Of a DNA stretch of 64,000 nucleotides, positions 42,960-51,658 are shown one piece after another (within the stretch, counting starts at the first letter, position 1; every line of letters begins with the position of its first letter). Origin of the DNA: Aureimonas sp. ME7 (GTDB lineage: Bacteria; Pseudomonadota; Alphaproteobacteria; Rhizobiales; Rhizobiaceae). The stretch is taken from positions 18,514-82,513 of the forward strand of contig NZ_CAJCKW010000013.1 of assembly GCF_903970965.1 (NCBI RefSeq). The letters are read 5' to 3'. The notes under the pieces are model-generated. The model saw nothing but the letters and a program-made list of their open reading frames with translations. It was not told the DNA's origin and made no database searches. Made by a program: the position numbers and the translations under genes.

Positions 42960-43753
42960 GCGCGCACGCAGGCATCGAGGCGACCGGCCTGACGGTGGTT
43001 TATCGCAACGGCCACACCGCGCTGCGCGATGCGAGCTTTCGCGTGCCCCGCGGCTCGATCACGGCGCTCGTCGGCGTCAACGGCGGGGGCAAGTCCACCT
43101 TGTTCAAGGCCGCGCTCGGCTTCGTTCCGGCGACCCATGGCCATGTCGCGATCCTCGGAAACCCGGTCGCGGAGGCACTGAAGCGCAACCGCATCGCCTA
43201 TGTCCCGCAAAGCGAGGAGATCGATTGGAACTTCCCCGTTCTCGTCGAGGACGTCGTGACCATGGGTCGCTACGGCCACATGGGCTGGCTGCGCAGGCCC
43301 AAGCGCGAGGACCGCGAGAAGGTCGATGCAGCGCTGTCGCGCGTCGGCATGGAGGCCTTCAAGCGGCGCCAGATCGGCGAGCTTTCGGGCGGCCAGAAGA
43401 AGCGGGTGTTCCTGGCCCGGGCGCTCGCCCAGGAGGCCGAGGTCATCCTTCTCGACGAGCCCTTCACCGGCGTCGACCTGCGTACGGAGGACGCGATCGT
43501 CGCTCTCCTCAAGGACCTTCGCGCGGACGGGCGCGCGATGCTGGTCTCGACCCACAACCTCGCCGCCGTGCCCACATTCTGCGACCGGGCGGTGCTCGTG
43601 AACCGGACGGTGCTGGCGAGCGGCCCGACGGCGGAGGTCTTCACATCGGCCAACCTGGAGCGCGCCTTCGGCGGGGTCCTTCGTGCCAGCCCGATCGTTC
43701 CGTCCGACGACCCCGGCGAGCCGGACTTCCAGCCGGTCGGAGCGCTCGCGTGA
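42956..43753 (+). CDS. sitB: Manganese/iron ABC transporter ATP-binding protein (SitB-like)
   Basis: 265 residues. GTG 42956-42958 overlaps the sitA stop (GTGA). Walker A GVNGGGKST near residue 42, the Q-loop region YVPQSEEIDWNFPV that is typical of this metal-ABC subfamily, signature LSGGQKKRVFLARAL, Walker B EVILLDEPFTGVD and the switch His in VSTHNLAAV. Cytoplasmic motor for the SitCD channel. All four genes overlap by four bases, so the stoichiometry is set by translational coupling. Confidence 0.95.
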   Translation: MSAHAGIEATGLTVVYRNGHTALRDASFRVPRGSITALVGVNGGGKSTLFKAALGFVPATHGHVAILGNPVAEALKRNRIAYVPQSEEIDWNFPVLVEDVVTMGRYGHMGWLRRPKREDREKVDAALSRVGMEAFKRRQIGELSGGQKKRVFLARALAQEAEVILLDEPFTGVDLRTEDAIVALLKDLRADGRAMLVSTHNLAAVPTFCDRAVLVNRTVLASGPTAEVFTSANLERAFGGVLRASPIVPSDDPGEPDFQPVGALA

Positions 43754-44613
43754 TCGCCGCCGCGCTGGAGCCCTTCTCCTACGACTACATGACCAACGCG
43801 ATCTGGGTCTCGACCCTCGTCGGCGGCGTCTGCGCCTTTCTGTCGGCCTTCGTGGTGCTGAAGGGCTGGTCGCTAATCGGCGACGCCCTGTCCCATTCCA
43901 TCGTTCCGGGCGTCGCCGGCGCCTACATGCTGGGCCTGCCCTTCTCGATCGGCGCCTTCCTGTCGGGCGGTCTCGCCGCCGTCGCCATTCTCCTGATCTC
44001 GCGCGTTTCGCGGCTGAAGGAGGATGTGGTGATCGGCCTGATCTTCACCACCTTCTTCGGCCTCGGCCTGTTCATGGTGTCCGTGTCGCCCGTGGCGGTG
44101 GATATCCAGGCCATCGTTCTCGGCAACATCCTGGCCGTGACGCCCGCCGACACGCTGCAACTCGTCCTGATCTCGGTGGTAACACTTGTCATCCTTCTCC
44201 TGTCCTGGCGAAGCCTGATGGCCGTGTTCTTCGACGAGGACCACGCCCGCACCCTCGGCCTGCGCCCGACGGCCCTGCGCATCCTGTTCTTCACGCTCCT
44301 CAGCGCCTCGACCGTCGCCGCCATGCAGACGGTCGGTGCCTTTCTCGTCGTCGCCGCCGTGGTGACGCCGGGCGCGACGGCCTATCTCCTGACCGATCGC
44401 TTCGGCCGGATGATCGCGCTGTCCGTCCTGATCGGGGCGCTGACGAGCTTTTTCGGCGCCTATTTCAGCTACTTCCTCGACGGGGCGACGGGCGGCATCA
44501 TCGTGCTTCTCCAGACCACGCTGTTTCTTCTCGCCTTCGTCTTCGCCCCGCGTCACGGGATCCTGGCTGCGCGCCGGCGCGCCGCTCGTACGCTGGAGGA
44601 GGCTACGGCATGA
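43750..44613 (+). CDS. sitC: Manganese/iron ABC transporter permease (SitC-like)
   Basis: 287 residues; GTG 43750-43752 overlaps the sitB stop. Eight or nine membrane helices. ABC-3 permease family motifs: FLSAFVVLKGWSLIGDALSHSIVPGVA near the start, DIQAIVLGNILAVTP, and TVGAFLVVAAVVTPGATAYLLTDRF towards the end. Pairs with the next gene to form a heterodimeric inner-membrane channel. Closely related in sequence to sitD, reflecting an old duplication. Confidence 0.95.
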   Translation: MIAAALEPFSYDYMTNAIWVSTLVGGVCAFLSAFVVLKGWSLIGDALSHSIVPGVAGAYMLGLPFSIGAFLSGGLAAVAILLISRVSRLKEDVVIGLIFTTFFGLGLFMVSVSPVAVDIQAIVLGNILAVTPADTLQLVLISVVTLVILLLSWRSLMAVFFDEDHARTLGLRPTALRILFFTLLSASTVAAMQTVGAFLVVAAVVTPGATAYLLTDRFGRMIALSVLIGALTSFFGAYFSYFLDGATGGIIVLLQTTLFLLAFVFAPRHGILAARRRAARTLEEATA

Positions 44614-45476
44614 GCACCGAACTTCTCCTGTTCCCGTTCGAGGTCGATTTCATGCGCAACGCCTTTCTGGCGGGCGCGATGATCGCCGTGCCGTGCGCGC
44701 TCCTGTCCTGCTTCCTGGTGCTCAAAGGCTGGTCGCTGATGGGAGACGCGGTGTCCCACGCCGTTCTGCCGGGCATCGTCCTCAGCTACATCGCCGGCCT
44801 GCCGCTGGCGCTCGGCGCTTTCGCCAGTGGCCTCCTCTGCGCGGCGGGTGCCGGGTTCCTGAAGAACAACAGCCGCATCCGGCAGGACACGGCGATGGGC
44901 GTCGCCTTCGCCGGCATGTTCGCGCTCGGCCTCGTCCTCCACACCAAGGTGCGCACCGCGCTCCATCTCGACCACATCCTGTTCGGCGATCTTCTGGGGC
45001 TCGTGCCCGCCGATCTCTGGGAGATCGGGCTGATCGCGCTTCCCGTCGGCCTGTTCGTCGTCTTTTCCTGGCGGAGCCTCGTTCTTCACAGCTTCGACGC
45101 TGTGCAGGCGCAGGTTTCAGGCCTGCCGGTCCGGCTTCTGCACTATGGACTCCTCGCGGCGCTTTCGGCGGCGATCGTCGCCTCGATGCAGGCGGTCGGC
45201 ATCATCCTCGTGGTGGCGCTCCTGATCGCGCCGGGGGCGACCGCCTTTCTTCTGACGCGCTCCTTCGGCGCGATGCTCCTCGTCGCCGTCCTCTTCGCGC
45301 TTCTGGCTTCTACGATCGGCATCTACCTGTCGTTCTTCCTCAACAGCGCCTCGGCGCCGACCGTGGTCCTGACGATGAGCGCGGGGTGGATCGCGGCGCT
45401 CCTCTTTGGCCGCAGGCCGCGCGCGGCCGATGCCACGGAACCCGCCGGGATTGTTCCCGGGCCCGCCTCCCGCTAA
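44610..45476 (+). CDS. sitD: Manganese/iron ABC transporter permease (SitD-like)
   Basis: 288 residues; ATG 44610-44612 overlaps the sitC stop and has GGAGGA upstream. Same ABC-3 family as its neighbour: FLVLKGWSLMGDAVSHAVLPGI, LDHILFGDLLGLVP and AVGIILVVALLIAPGATAFLLTRSF. Final gene of sitABCD. There is no clear terminator after it; the SDR gene starts 34 bases downstream, so some readthrough into that pair is possible. Confidence 0.95.
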   Translation: MSTELLLFPFEVDFMRNAFLAGAMIAVPCALLSCFLVLKGWSLMGDAVSHAVLPGIVLSYIAGLPLALGAFASGLLCAAGAGFLKNNSRIRQDTAMGVAFAGMFALGLVLHTKVRTALHLDHILFGDLLGLVPADLWEIGLIALPVGLFVVFSWRSLVLHSFDAVQAQVSGLPVRLLHYGLLAALSAAIVASMQAVGIILVVALLIAPGATAFLLTRSFGAMLLVAVLFALLASTIGIYLSFFLNSASAPTVVLTMSAGWIAALLFGRRPRAADATEPAGIVPGPASR

Positions 45477-45510
45477 GCAGGACGGGCAGGGAGCCTTGGG
45501 AGGGGCGGGG

Positions 45511-46257
45511 ATGAACCGAATCGATCTGGACGGTCAGGTCGCCGTCGTGACCGGAGGCGCGCAGGGTATCGGATTTGCCGTCGCGCAACGCCTCGTGGCG
45601 TCCGGCGCGCGCGTCAGCCTTTGGGACACCAACACGGCGGTCCTGAGCCAAGCGCAAGCCGCGCTCGGGGATGCGGCTTCGATCCAGAGCGTCGACATCA
45701 CCGATCTCGACGCCCTCGGCCGCGCCCATGCGATGGTCGAGATGCAGGTCGGGCCGGTCTCGATCCTCGTCAACTCCGCCGGGATCGCCGGCACCAATGC
45801 CAGCCTCGACGAATACGACCCCGCCGAATGGCGCCGCGTCGTCGAGATCAACCTGAACGGCACGTTCTACGTCAACCGGACCGTGGTGCCCGGCATGAAG
45901 GCGCGCGGATACGGGCGCATCGTCAATATCGCGTCCATCGCCGGCAAGGAAGGCAACCCGAACCTTTCCGCCTATTCGGCGGCGAAGGCCGGGGTGATCG
46001 GGCTCACTAAGTCGCTCGGCAAGGAACTGGCGAAATACGACATCGCAGTGAACGCGATCACGCCGGCCACCGCCAACACGCGCATCCTCCAAACGCTGAC
46101 GCCCGAGTTCATCGACTACATGCTGGTGCGCATTCCGCGCGGCCGCTTCCTGGAAGTCGAGGAGGCCGCCGCCATGGTCGCCTGGCTCGTTTCCAAGGAC
46201 AACTCGTTCACCACCGCCTCGGTCTTCGACCTGTCGGGCGGCCGAGCCACCTACTAG
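45511..46257 (+). CDS. Short-chain dehydrogenase/reductase of sugar-acid type
   Basis: 248 residues; GGGAGGGGCGGGG precedes ATG 45511. Classical SDR: TGGAQGIG cofactor motif (residues 14-21), NSAGIAG, catalytic Ser in NIASIAGKEGNPNLS and the YSAAK active site. Acidic-residue pattern DTN after strand 2 indicates NAD preference. With the FAH-family hydrolase gene 18 bases downstream, the pair resembles the late steps of L-fucose or L-rhamnose oxidation, in which a 2-keto-3-deoxy sugar acid is oxidised to a diketo acid that the hydrolase cleaves. The exact sugar is not known. Confidence 0.9.
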   Translation: MNRIDLDGQVAVVTGGAQGIGFAVAQRLVASGARVSLWDTNTAVLSQAQAALGDAASIQSVDITDLDALGRAHAMVEMQVGPVSILVNSAGIAGTNASLDEYDPAEWRRVVEINLNGTFYVNRTVVPGMKARGYGRIVNIASIAGKEGNPNLSAYSAAKAGVIGLTKSLGKELAKYDIAVNAITPATANTRILQTLTPEFIDYMLVRIPRGRFLEVEEAAAMVAWLVSKDNSFTTASVFDLSGGRATY

Positions 46258-46275
46258 CCCAAGGATCTCATCGAA

Positions 46276-47127
46276 ATGAAACTTCTGCGTGTCGGCCAGA
46301 AGGGCCAAGAGCGGCCCGCCATCCGACTCGAGGACGGATCGCTGCGCGATCTGTCCGGCGTCGTCGACGACATCGCGGGCGACGTGCTGACGCCCGAAGG
46401 TCTGGCGAAGATCCGCGCGGCCGACCACGCCGCTCTGCCGACCCTCGGATCGGACGAGCGCATCGGCCCGTGCGTCGGGCGCGTCGGCAAGTTCATCTGC
46501 GTCGGTCTGAACTATGCCGACCACGCCGCCGAAAGCGGCATGGCGGTGCCGTCCGAGCCGGTTCTCTTCATGAAGGCGACGAGCGCCATCGTCGGGCCGA
46601 ACGACGACGTCGTGATCCCGAAGAACTCGATCAAGCCGGACTGGGAGGTCGAGCTCGGTATCGTGATCGGGCGCGAGGCGCGCTATGTCGAGGAAGCGGA
46701 CGCCCTTGACCATATCGCCGGCTACTGCGTCGTCAACGACATCTCCGAGCGGCATTTCCAGACCGAGCGCGGCGGGCAATGGGTCAAGGGCAAGTCGGCC
46801 GACACGTTCGGCCCGATCGGCCCCTGGCTGGTGACGCCCGACGAGGTGGCCGACCCGCAAGGCTTGTCCATGTGGCTGGAGGTCGACGGCCACCGCTACC
46901 AGGACGGCTCGACGAAGACGATGGTCTTCGGCGTCGCCCACCTCGTCCACTACATCTCGCAATTCATGAGCCTGCAGCCGGGCGACGTCATCACCACCGG
47001 CACACCGCCGGGCGTCGGCATGGGGCTGAAGCCAGAGCCCGTCTGGCTGAAGCCCGGCAATGTCATGCGCCTCGGCATCGAGGGGCTGGGCGAGCAGCAG
47101 CAGAGCGTTCGCGCCTACGAGGGCTGA
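46276..47127 (+). CDS. Fumarylacetoacetate hydrolase-family enzyme (diketo-deoxy sugar acid hydrolase type)
   Basis: 283 residues. FAH fold with metal ligands in KPDWEVELGIVIGREARYV (Glu-x-Glu) and the following Asp in VVNDISERHFQTER; FICVGLNYADHAAESG and the C-terminal VITTGTPPGVGMGLKP are typical of the 2,4-diketo-3-deoxy-L-fuconate/rhamnonate hydrolase and ureidoglycolate-lyase-like branch. It would cleave a C-C bond to release pyruvate and a hydroxy acid such as lactate. Partner of the SDR just upstream. A hairpin terminator follows 24 bases after the stop. Confidence 0.9.
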   Translation: MKLLRVGQKGQERPAIRLEDGSLRDLSGVVDDIAGDVLTPEGLAKIRAADHAALPTLGSDERIGPCVGRVGKFICVGLNYADHAAESGMAVPSEPVLFMKATSAIVGPNDDVVIPKNSIKPDWEVELGIVIGREARYVEEADALDHIAGYCVVNDISERHFQTERGGQWVKGKSADTFGPIGPWLVTPDEVADPQGLSMWLEVDGHRYQDGSTKTMVFGVAHLVHYISQFMSLQPGDVITTGTPPGVGMGLKPEPVWLKPGNVMRLGIEGLGEQQQSVRAYEG

Positions 47128-47150
47128 AAAGCCCTTCGCTCGAAAAGAAA

Positions 47151-47178
47151 CGGCCGGCGGGAGCGATCCCGTCGGCCG
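47151..47178 (+). terminator. Hairpin after the FAH hydrolase gene
   Basis: CGGCCGGCGGG (47151-47161) and CCCGTCGGCCG (47168-47178) form an 11-bp stem containing one G-U pair, with a six-base loop. Only TT follows. Separates the hydrolase from the exonuclease-like gene. Confidence 0.6.
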
Positions 47179-47198
47179 TTCGCGCATTTCAAAGAACT

Positions 47199-47726
47199 AT
47201 GGACGTCTTTCTCAATTTCGAAGCCTCATCGCTCGCCAAGGGGAGCTACCCGATCGAAGTGGCCTGGGTGTTCGAGGACGGCGCGGGTGAAAGCCACCTG
47301 ATCCGGCCGGCGGACGGCTGGACCGACTGGGACGAGGGCGCGGCGGCGATCCATGGGATCTCGCGCGCCGAACTTCTCGAGACGGGCACCGCGCACGACG
47401 AGGTCGCACGGCGGATGGTCGCCGCGCTGTCCGGCCACGCGCTCTACGCCAGCGCGCCCTCCTGGGACGGGAAATGGCTCAGTGTCCTCCTGCGCGCGGC
47501 CGGCCTGCCGCGTCATGCCCTGCGCCTCCGCGACACGGAAGACGCGCGCACCCAAGCCGTCGCGTGCCATCTTGGACCGGAACGGGTGGAAGAGGCCCGC
47601 GCGCTTCTTGAGGAAATCGAAGATCAAGCCCGCAAGGCCGTGCCCGCGCACCGGGCGCTCGCCGACGCCGAGCGCGAGCGCCAGCTCTGGCTGGAGGCGA
47701 CGCGCCGGGCGAAGGCCATGGCCTGA
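47199..47726 (+). CDS. DEDD exonuclease-fold protein with altered first catalytic residue
   Basis: 175 residues. The fold is that of 3'-5' exonucleases: first strand MDVFLNFEASSLAKGSYPIEVAWV, middle motif SAPSWDGKWLSVLL with the second Asp, and HRALADAERERQLW with the His-x4-Asp of the DEDDh type. Related proteins have Asp-Phe-Glu in the first motif; here it is Asn6-Phe-Glu, which would remove a metal ligand. The protein may therefore bind but not cut nucleic acid, or be a weak enzyme. Start ATG 47199 has only AAAGAA upstream, so it is poorly translated or differently started. Confidence 0.75.
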   Translation: MDVFLNFEASSLAKGSYPIEVAWVFEDGAGESHLIRPADGWTDWDEGAAAIHGISRAELLETGTAHDEVARRMVAALSGHALYASAPSWDGKWLSVLLRAAGLPRHALRLRDTEDARTQAVACHLGPERVEEARALLEEIEDQARKAVPAHRALADAERERQLWLEATRRAKAMA

Positions 47727-47786
47727 AGCGGTTCCCGTGAAAGCCGAGCGGGCTCTCGCGTCAGGAGAATGCGAGGGGGCCGGGAG

Positions 47787-48746
47787 CTACAGTCCGAGCG
47801 CCGAAAGGTCCGGCCCCACCGGGACGATGCCGTTGGGGTTGAGGCTCCGGATCGAATAATAGCCGCGCTTGATGTGGTCGATCGACACCGTGTCGCGGAT
47901 GCCGGGAACGGCGAGCATATGGGCGAGAAAGGCCGACAGGGTGGGATAGTCCGCCAGTCGCTGCCGGTTGCACTTGAAGAGGCCGTGATAGGCCGCGTCG
48001 AAGCGGATGAGCGTGACGAAGAGACGGATGTCGGTTTCCGTCAGTCGCCCGCCGAACAGGAACGGACCGTTTCCCCTCAAACGCTCCCCCATCGCATCCA
48101 GCGCCTCGAAGACCTGCGCATAGGCTTCGTCATAGGCTCCTTGCGTCGTCGCGAAGCCGGCGCGGTAGACGCCGTTGTTGAGCCGCGGATAGATCCAGTC
48201 GTTGAGCGCGTCGATCTCGGGTCCGAGATCGGCGGGGCAAAGGTCGATCGCATCGCTCGCCAGGGCACCGAAGCCGGAGTTCAGGATGCGCAGGATGTCG
48301 GCCGACTCGTTGTTGACGATCGTGCCGCGCACCTTGTCCCACAGCACCGGCACGGTGGCTCGGCCGTTCGCATGGGGGTCGGCGCGGGTGTAGAGCTCGT
48401 GCAGATAGCTCGCGCCGTTGACCTCGTCCGCCGTCGAGCCGTCGCCCGCGCCGAAGCGCCAACCCTCAGTGCCCAGTTCCGGCCGCACCACGGACACCGA
48501 GATCGCGTCCTCCAGGCCCTTGAGGCGGCGGGCGATCAGGGTGCGCGAGGCCCAGGGGCAGATCAGCGCGACGTAGAGGTGATAGCGGCCTCGCTCCGCC
48601 GGAAAGCCGCCGTCGCCGGTCGGGCCGGGGGCACCGTCCGGGGTGACGAAATGGCGGAAGCTCGAAGTCTGGCGCACGAAGCCGCCTTTCGCGTCCACGC
48701 CCTGGACAGGCTGCCAGTTTTCCGTCCACTTGCCGTCCACCAGCAT
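47787..48746 (-). CDS. Glutathionyl-hydroquinone reductase (YqjG/Xi-class GST)
   Basis: 319 residues, typical for Xi-class enzymes. The N-terminal thioredoxin-like domain has the family's catalytic motif ICPWASRTLIARRLKGL with Cys63, and the C-terminal helical domain contains DWIYPRLNNGVYRAGFATTQ and GGRLTETDIRLFVTLIRFD, both highly conserved. The enzyme removes glutathione from glutathionyl-hydroquinones. ATG 48744-48746 lies four bases after the stop of the VOC-protein gene, with which it forms an operon. The pairing suggests aromatic or quinone detoxification. Confidence 0.94.
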   Translation of the reverse strand: MLVDGKWTENWQPVQGVDAKGGFVRQTSSFRHFVTPDGAPGPTGDGGFPAERGRYHLYVALICPWASRTLIARRLKGLEDAISVSVVRPELGTEGWRFGAGDGSTADEVNGASYLHELYTRADPHANGRATVPVLWDKVRGTIVNNESADILRILNSGFGALASDAIDLCPADLGPEIDALNDWIYPRLNNGVYRAGFATTQGAYDEAYAQVFEALDAMGERLRGNGPFLFGGRLTETDIRLFVTLIRFDAAYHGLFKCNRQRLADYPTLSAFLAHMLAVPGIRDTVSIDHIKRGYYSIRSLNPNGIVPVGPDLSALGL

Positions 48747-48750
48747 GGGT

Positions 48751-49611
48751 TCAAGCCTTTCGAAGGGTGATGCCGATGCCGGCGGGGTCGGAGAAAAGGA
48801 GCGTGTCGCCGGTGCGCGCGATCGTGGTCCCGGCGGAAAGAAGCGCGGCCTCCGCGCGGCCGAAGCTCGGCTCGTCCTGCGCCAGGATCTCGAACGAGCG
48901 AAGGCCGGTCGTGCCGCCGGCTCTCGGCCCCGCGCCCCGGCTCGTCCAGGCGTTGAGGCCGATGTGATGGTGGTAGCCGCCGGCCGACAGGAAGGCGGCG
49001 CCCGCCATGCGCTGCATCGGGTCGAGCCCGAGCGCATCGCGATAGAAATGCGCGGCCGCGTCCACCGCCCCGACGCGAAGGTGGATGTGGCCGACGATCG
49101 TGCCGGCGGGCGCAGCCGCGAAGGGCCGGGAGGCGCCGGCCGCCATCAGGTCCTCGAAATCGAGCGGGTCGCTCACCATCGCCAGCGTCTCGCCGTTTCG
49201 CGGCCATTCGCCCCGCGGCCGATCGGCATAGATCTCGATCCCGTTGCCTTCGGGGTCGGCGAGATACAGCGCCTCGCTGACGCCGTGGTCGGACGCGCCC
49301 TGGACGGGGATGCGGCTCGAGGCGGCATGACGGAGCCAGCCGCCGAGATCGGCGCGCGTCGGCAGGAGGAAGGCGGTGTGGAAAAGGCCGGCGGATCGCG
49401 GCGATTCGACGGACGCGCCCGGCTCGTGAACGAGCTCCAGGAGCGTCCGGTCGCCGACGCCGAGGCGCTGCGCCCGGCCGTCCCGCCCCTGGTCCGCCAG
49501 TCCGAGCGCTTCGCCGTAGAAAGCGGCGACGCGACCCGGATCGCGCACGGCGAGCGACACCGCGCCGATATGAAGCGGCGCGTCGGCGGCGGTGGGTTCT
49601 GGCTGCGGCAT
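48751..49611 (-). CDS. VOC-family ring-cleavage dioxygenase-like protein (CatE/YfiE type)
   Basis: 286 residues from ATG 49609-49611 with GGAG eight bases upstream. Two tandem vicinal-oxygen-chelate modules: IGAVSLAVRDPGRVAAFYGE with LFHTAFLLP and DPEGNGIEIYAD, then VGHIHLRVGAVDAAAHFYRD with GGYHHHIGLNAW and FSDPAGIGITL. Metal ligands would be His in the second module (HIHLRV, YHHHIGLN) and the final acidic position, which here reads DPAGIGITL without the usual Glu, so catalytic competence is not certain. Coupled to the hydroquinone reductase gene. Confidence 0.88.
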   Translation of the reverse strand: MPQPEPTAADAPLHIGAVSLAVRDPGRVAAFYGEALGLADQGRDGRAQRLGVGDRTLLELVHEPGASVESPRSAGLFHTAFLLPTRADLGGWLRHAASSRIPVQGASDHGVSEALYLADPEGNGIEIYADRPRGEWPRNGETLAMVSDPLDFEDLMAAGASRPFAAAPAGTIVGHIHLRVGAVDAAAHFYRDALGLDPMQRMAGAAFLSAGGYHHHIGLNAWTSRGAGPRAGGTTGLRSFEILAQDEPSFGRAEAALLSAGTTIARTGDTLLFSDPAGIGITLRKA

Positions 49612-49707
49612 GGCGGCGCTCCGGGCGATGCGCGGCCCGCGATGGGCCGGCACCCGGAGAGATAGTCCGGCGAACGGGGCGCGCCCTAGCCCCGTTCCGG
49701 TGAACGG

Positions 49708-50823
49708 TCAGTCCTCGACGAGGATGGTTCCCGCCACCTCGATGCCGAAGCCGGTCAGGCCGACATAGGCACGCTCGTGCGTCGCCAGCACCGAGATCGA
49801 GCGAACGCCGAGATCGCGCAGGATCTGCGCCCCGACGCCGACCTCGCGCCAACGCTGCTGGCGCACCCGTGCGCTCGCGTGGCGCTCGCCGTCGGTGACC
49901 GGCTCGCCGGGGGTGGGGGCGGCTTCGATCGGGTCGACCTCGGGCGTGCGCAGGAGCATCAGGATGCCCTGGCCCCGGTCGCGCAGCTTGTCCACCGCCA
50001 GCTCCACCCAGTTCGGCCGGCCGCGCACCTTGGCGAAAAGGTCGTTGACGGGCTGCTCGCGGTGGATGCGGGTCGGCACCTTCTCGGCGTAGCGCACGTC
50101 TCCGAACACGGCGACGACGTGCTGCATGTCGTCGAACGGCGTCTCGTAGACGCGAACGCGCCCCTTCAGGCCGCCGATCAGCATCTCTTCCTCGCGCACG
50201 CAGGTCACGAAGCTTTCGCGCCGGATGCGGTAGGAGATGAGGTCCTCGATCGAGACGATCCTGAGGCCATGCTCCTTGGCGAAGGGAATGAGCTCGGGCA
50301 GGCGCTTCACCGTGCCGTCGTCGTTGACGACCTCGGCGAGCACGCCCACCGGCGGCAGGCCAGCCAGCGTCGCCAGGTCCGTTCCCGCTTCCGTGTGGCC
50401 GGAGCGGGTGAGCACGCCCCCTTCGCGCGCGATCAGCGGAAACATGTGGCCGGGGCGCAGGAAGTCCGAACCCGGCACGTTGTCGTTGGTGAGCGCACGC
50501 GCCGTGTTGGCGCGCTCGTCGGCCGCGATGCCGGTGGTCATGCCGACCCGGTAGTCCACCGACACGGTGAAGGCGGTGCGCATCGGATCGAGATTGTTGG
50601 CCACCATCGGCGGCAGGTTGAGGCGATGGGCGCGCTCGCCCGTCATCGGCACGCACAGGATGCCGCTCGTGTGGCGGATCATGAAGGCCATCTTCTCCGG
50701 CGTGGCCTTGGCGGCCGCCATGATCAGATCGCCCTCGTTCTCGCGGTCGGTGTCGTCCACCACCACCACGAGTTCGCCCGCTGCGATCGCGGCGACCGCA
50801 TCCTCGACCTTGTCCAGTTCCAT
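49708..50823 (-). CDS. ribB: 3,4-dihydroxy-2-butanone 4-phosphate synthase with degenerate GTP cyclohydrolase II domain
   Basis: 371 residues from ATG 50821-50823. Residues 1-205 are a complete RibB: VVVVDDTDRENEGDLIMAA, RHTSGILCVPM, RPGHMFPLIAREGGVLTRSGHTEA, all metal and ribulose-5-phosphate ligands present. It makes the four-carbon precursor of riboflavin. The C-terminal part (about 210-371) aligns with GTP cyclohydrolase II in layout (ESFVTCVREEEMLI, then RIHREQPVNDLF) but lacks the three zinc cysteines and the GSLRCDC motif, so it cannot be an active RibA. Such RibBX proteins are common in rhizobia. Gene stands apart from other rib genes; no FMN riboswitch sequence is seen upstream. Confidence 0.93.
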   Translation of the reverse strand: MELDKVEDAVAAIAAGELVVVVDDTDRENEGDLIMAAAKATPEKMAFMIRHTSGILCVPMTGERAHRLNLPPMVANNLDPMRTAFTVSVDYRVGMTTGIAADERANTARALTNDNVPGSDFLRPGHMFPLIAREGGVLTRSGHTEAGTDLATLAGLPPVGVLAEVVNDDGTVKRLPELIPFAKEHGLRIVSIEDLISYRIRRESFVTCVREEEMLIGGLKGRVRVYETPFDDMQHVVAVFGDVRYAEKVPTRIHREQPVNDLFAKVRGRPNWVELAVDKLRDRGQGILMLLRTPEVDPIEAAPTPGEPVTDGERHASARVRQQRWREVGVGAQILRDLGVRSISVLATHERAYVGLTGFGIEVAGTILVED

Positions 50824-50903
50824 CGCTCGTGATCCCAGCCTCGTTACCAGCCGTTTAGAGGGAGACGGAGGCCCGATCAACGGCGACGCGTGCGTTCGGC
50901 TCG

Positions 50904-51362
50904 TCAGCCCCGCCCGCGATAGGTCGGAACGCCCTGGTCGGGCAGGAAGGCGCCCTCGGGCGGCGCGCCCGTCTGCCAGAACACGTCGATCGGAATGCCG
51001 CCGCGCGGATACCAGTAGCCGCCGATGCGCAGCCAGAGCGGATGGGTGGCCTCCACGATGCGCCGGCCGACCTCCACCGTGCAGTCCTCGTGAAAGGCGC
51101 CGTGGTTGCGAAAGCTCGTGAGGAACAGCTTCAGCGACTTCGATTCCACCAGCCGTTCGTCCGGCGCGTAGTCGATCACGAGATGAGCGAAGTCGGGTTG
51201 GCCGGTGACCGGGCAGAGCGAGGTGAATTCCGGGCAGGTGAAGCGCACGATCGCGGGCGCGCCGGGCCGGCGCTGGAAGGGGACGGTCTCGAGGACCGCT
51301 TCGTCCGGCGAGGCGGCGGGGCGCGCGTCGACGCCGAGCTGGGTCAGGGATAGGTCGGCCAT
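50904..51362 (-). CDS. queF: NADPH-dependent 7-cyano-7-deazaguanine reductase (QueF)
   Basis: 152 residues, the unimodular QueF length. Contains [22 protein letters not shown] with the thioimide-forming Cys50 and general acid Asp57, and [22 protein letters not shown], the NADPH/substrate-binding signature. Reduces preQ0 to preQ1 in queuosine synthesis for tRNA. ATG 51360-51362. Other que genes are not in the window. I looked for a preQ1 riboswitch upstream and found no convincing element. Confidence 0.97.
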   Translation of the reverse strand: MADLSLTQLGVDARPAASPDEAVLETVPFQRRPGAPAIVRFTCPEFTSLCPVTGQPDFAHLVIDYAPDERLVESKSLKLFLTSFRNHGAFHEDCTVEVGRRIVEATHPLWLRIGGYWYPRGGIPIDVFWQTGAPPEGAFLPDQGVPTYRGRG

Positions 51363-51503
51363 GGGGGCTCCGATGGGATGACGGGTTGCCCGGCGGGTAA
51401 CCGCAGCGGCGTGTCGTTTCAATGGCGGATTCCATCCCTCACGCCGGTTGCAAGTTTGCGTGAACATTCGTAAGCCACCATCCAGCCAGGCCGGGCCCCT
51501 CTG

Positions 51504-51522
51504 GCAGCTACCGCGTAGCTGC
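51504..51522 (+). repeat. 8-bp hairpin in the leader of the TerC-family gene
   Basis: GCAGCTAC and GTAGCTGC flank a three-base loop about 140 bases upstream of the TerC-family start. CAAGACCTT occurs later at 51584-51592. Together these are vaguely like parts of a manganese riboswitch, but the conserved GGGGAGTAGC is missing. Confidence 0.4.
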
Positions 51523-51658
51523 GATGTCGGACTGGCGGACGATCCCGTCTGCATTCCATGCCGCCGAGATGTTCGCCTCCGCCCAAGACCTTGAGCGGAA
51601 CGCCGGAGCCTCGACGCACGGATCGCATGTTTCCGTTCGCGGTCAGGAAAGGCCCCGC

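Noticed and set aside
50824..50903. FMN riboswitch before ribB
   Set aside because: Only 80 bases are available and none of the conserved RFN segments is present.
51480..51658. yybP-ykoY manganese riboswitch upstream of the TerC-family gene
   Set aside because: CAAGACCTT and a hairpin are present, but the defining GGGGAGTAGC segment is missing; kept only as a query in the findings.
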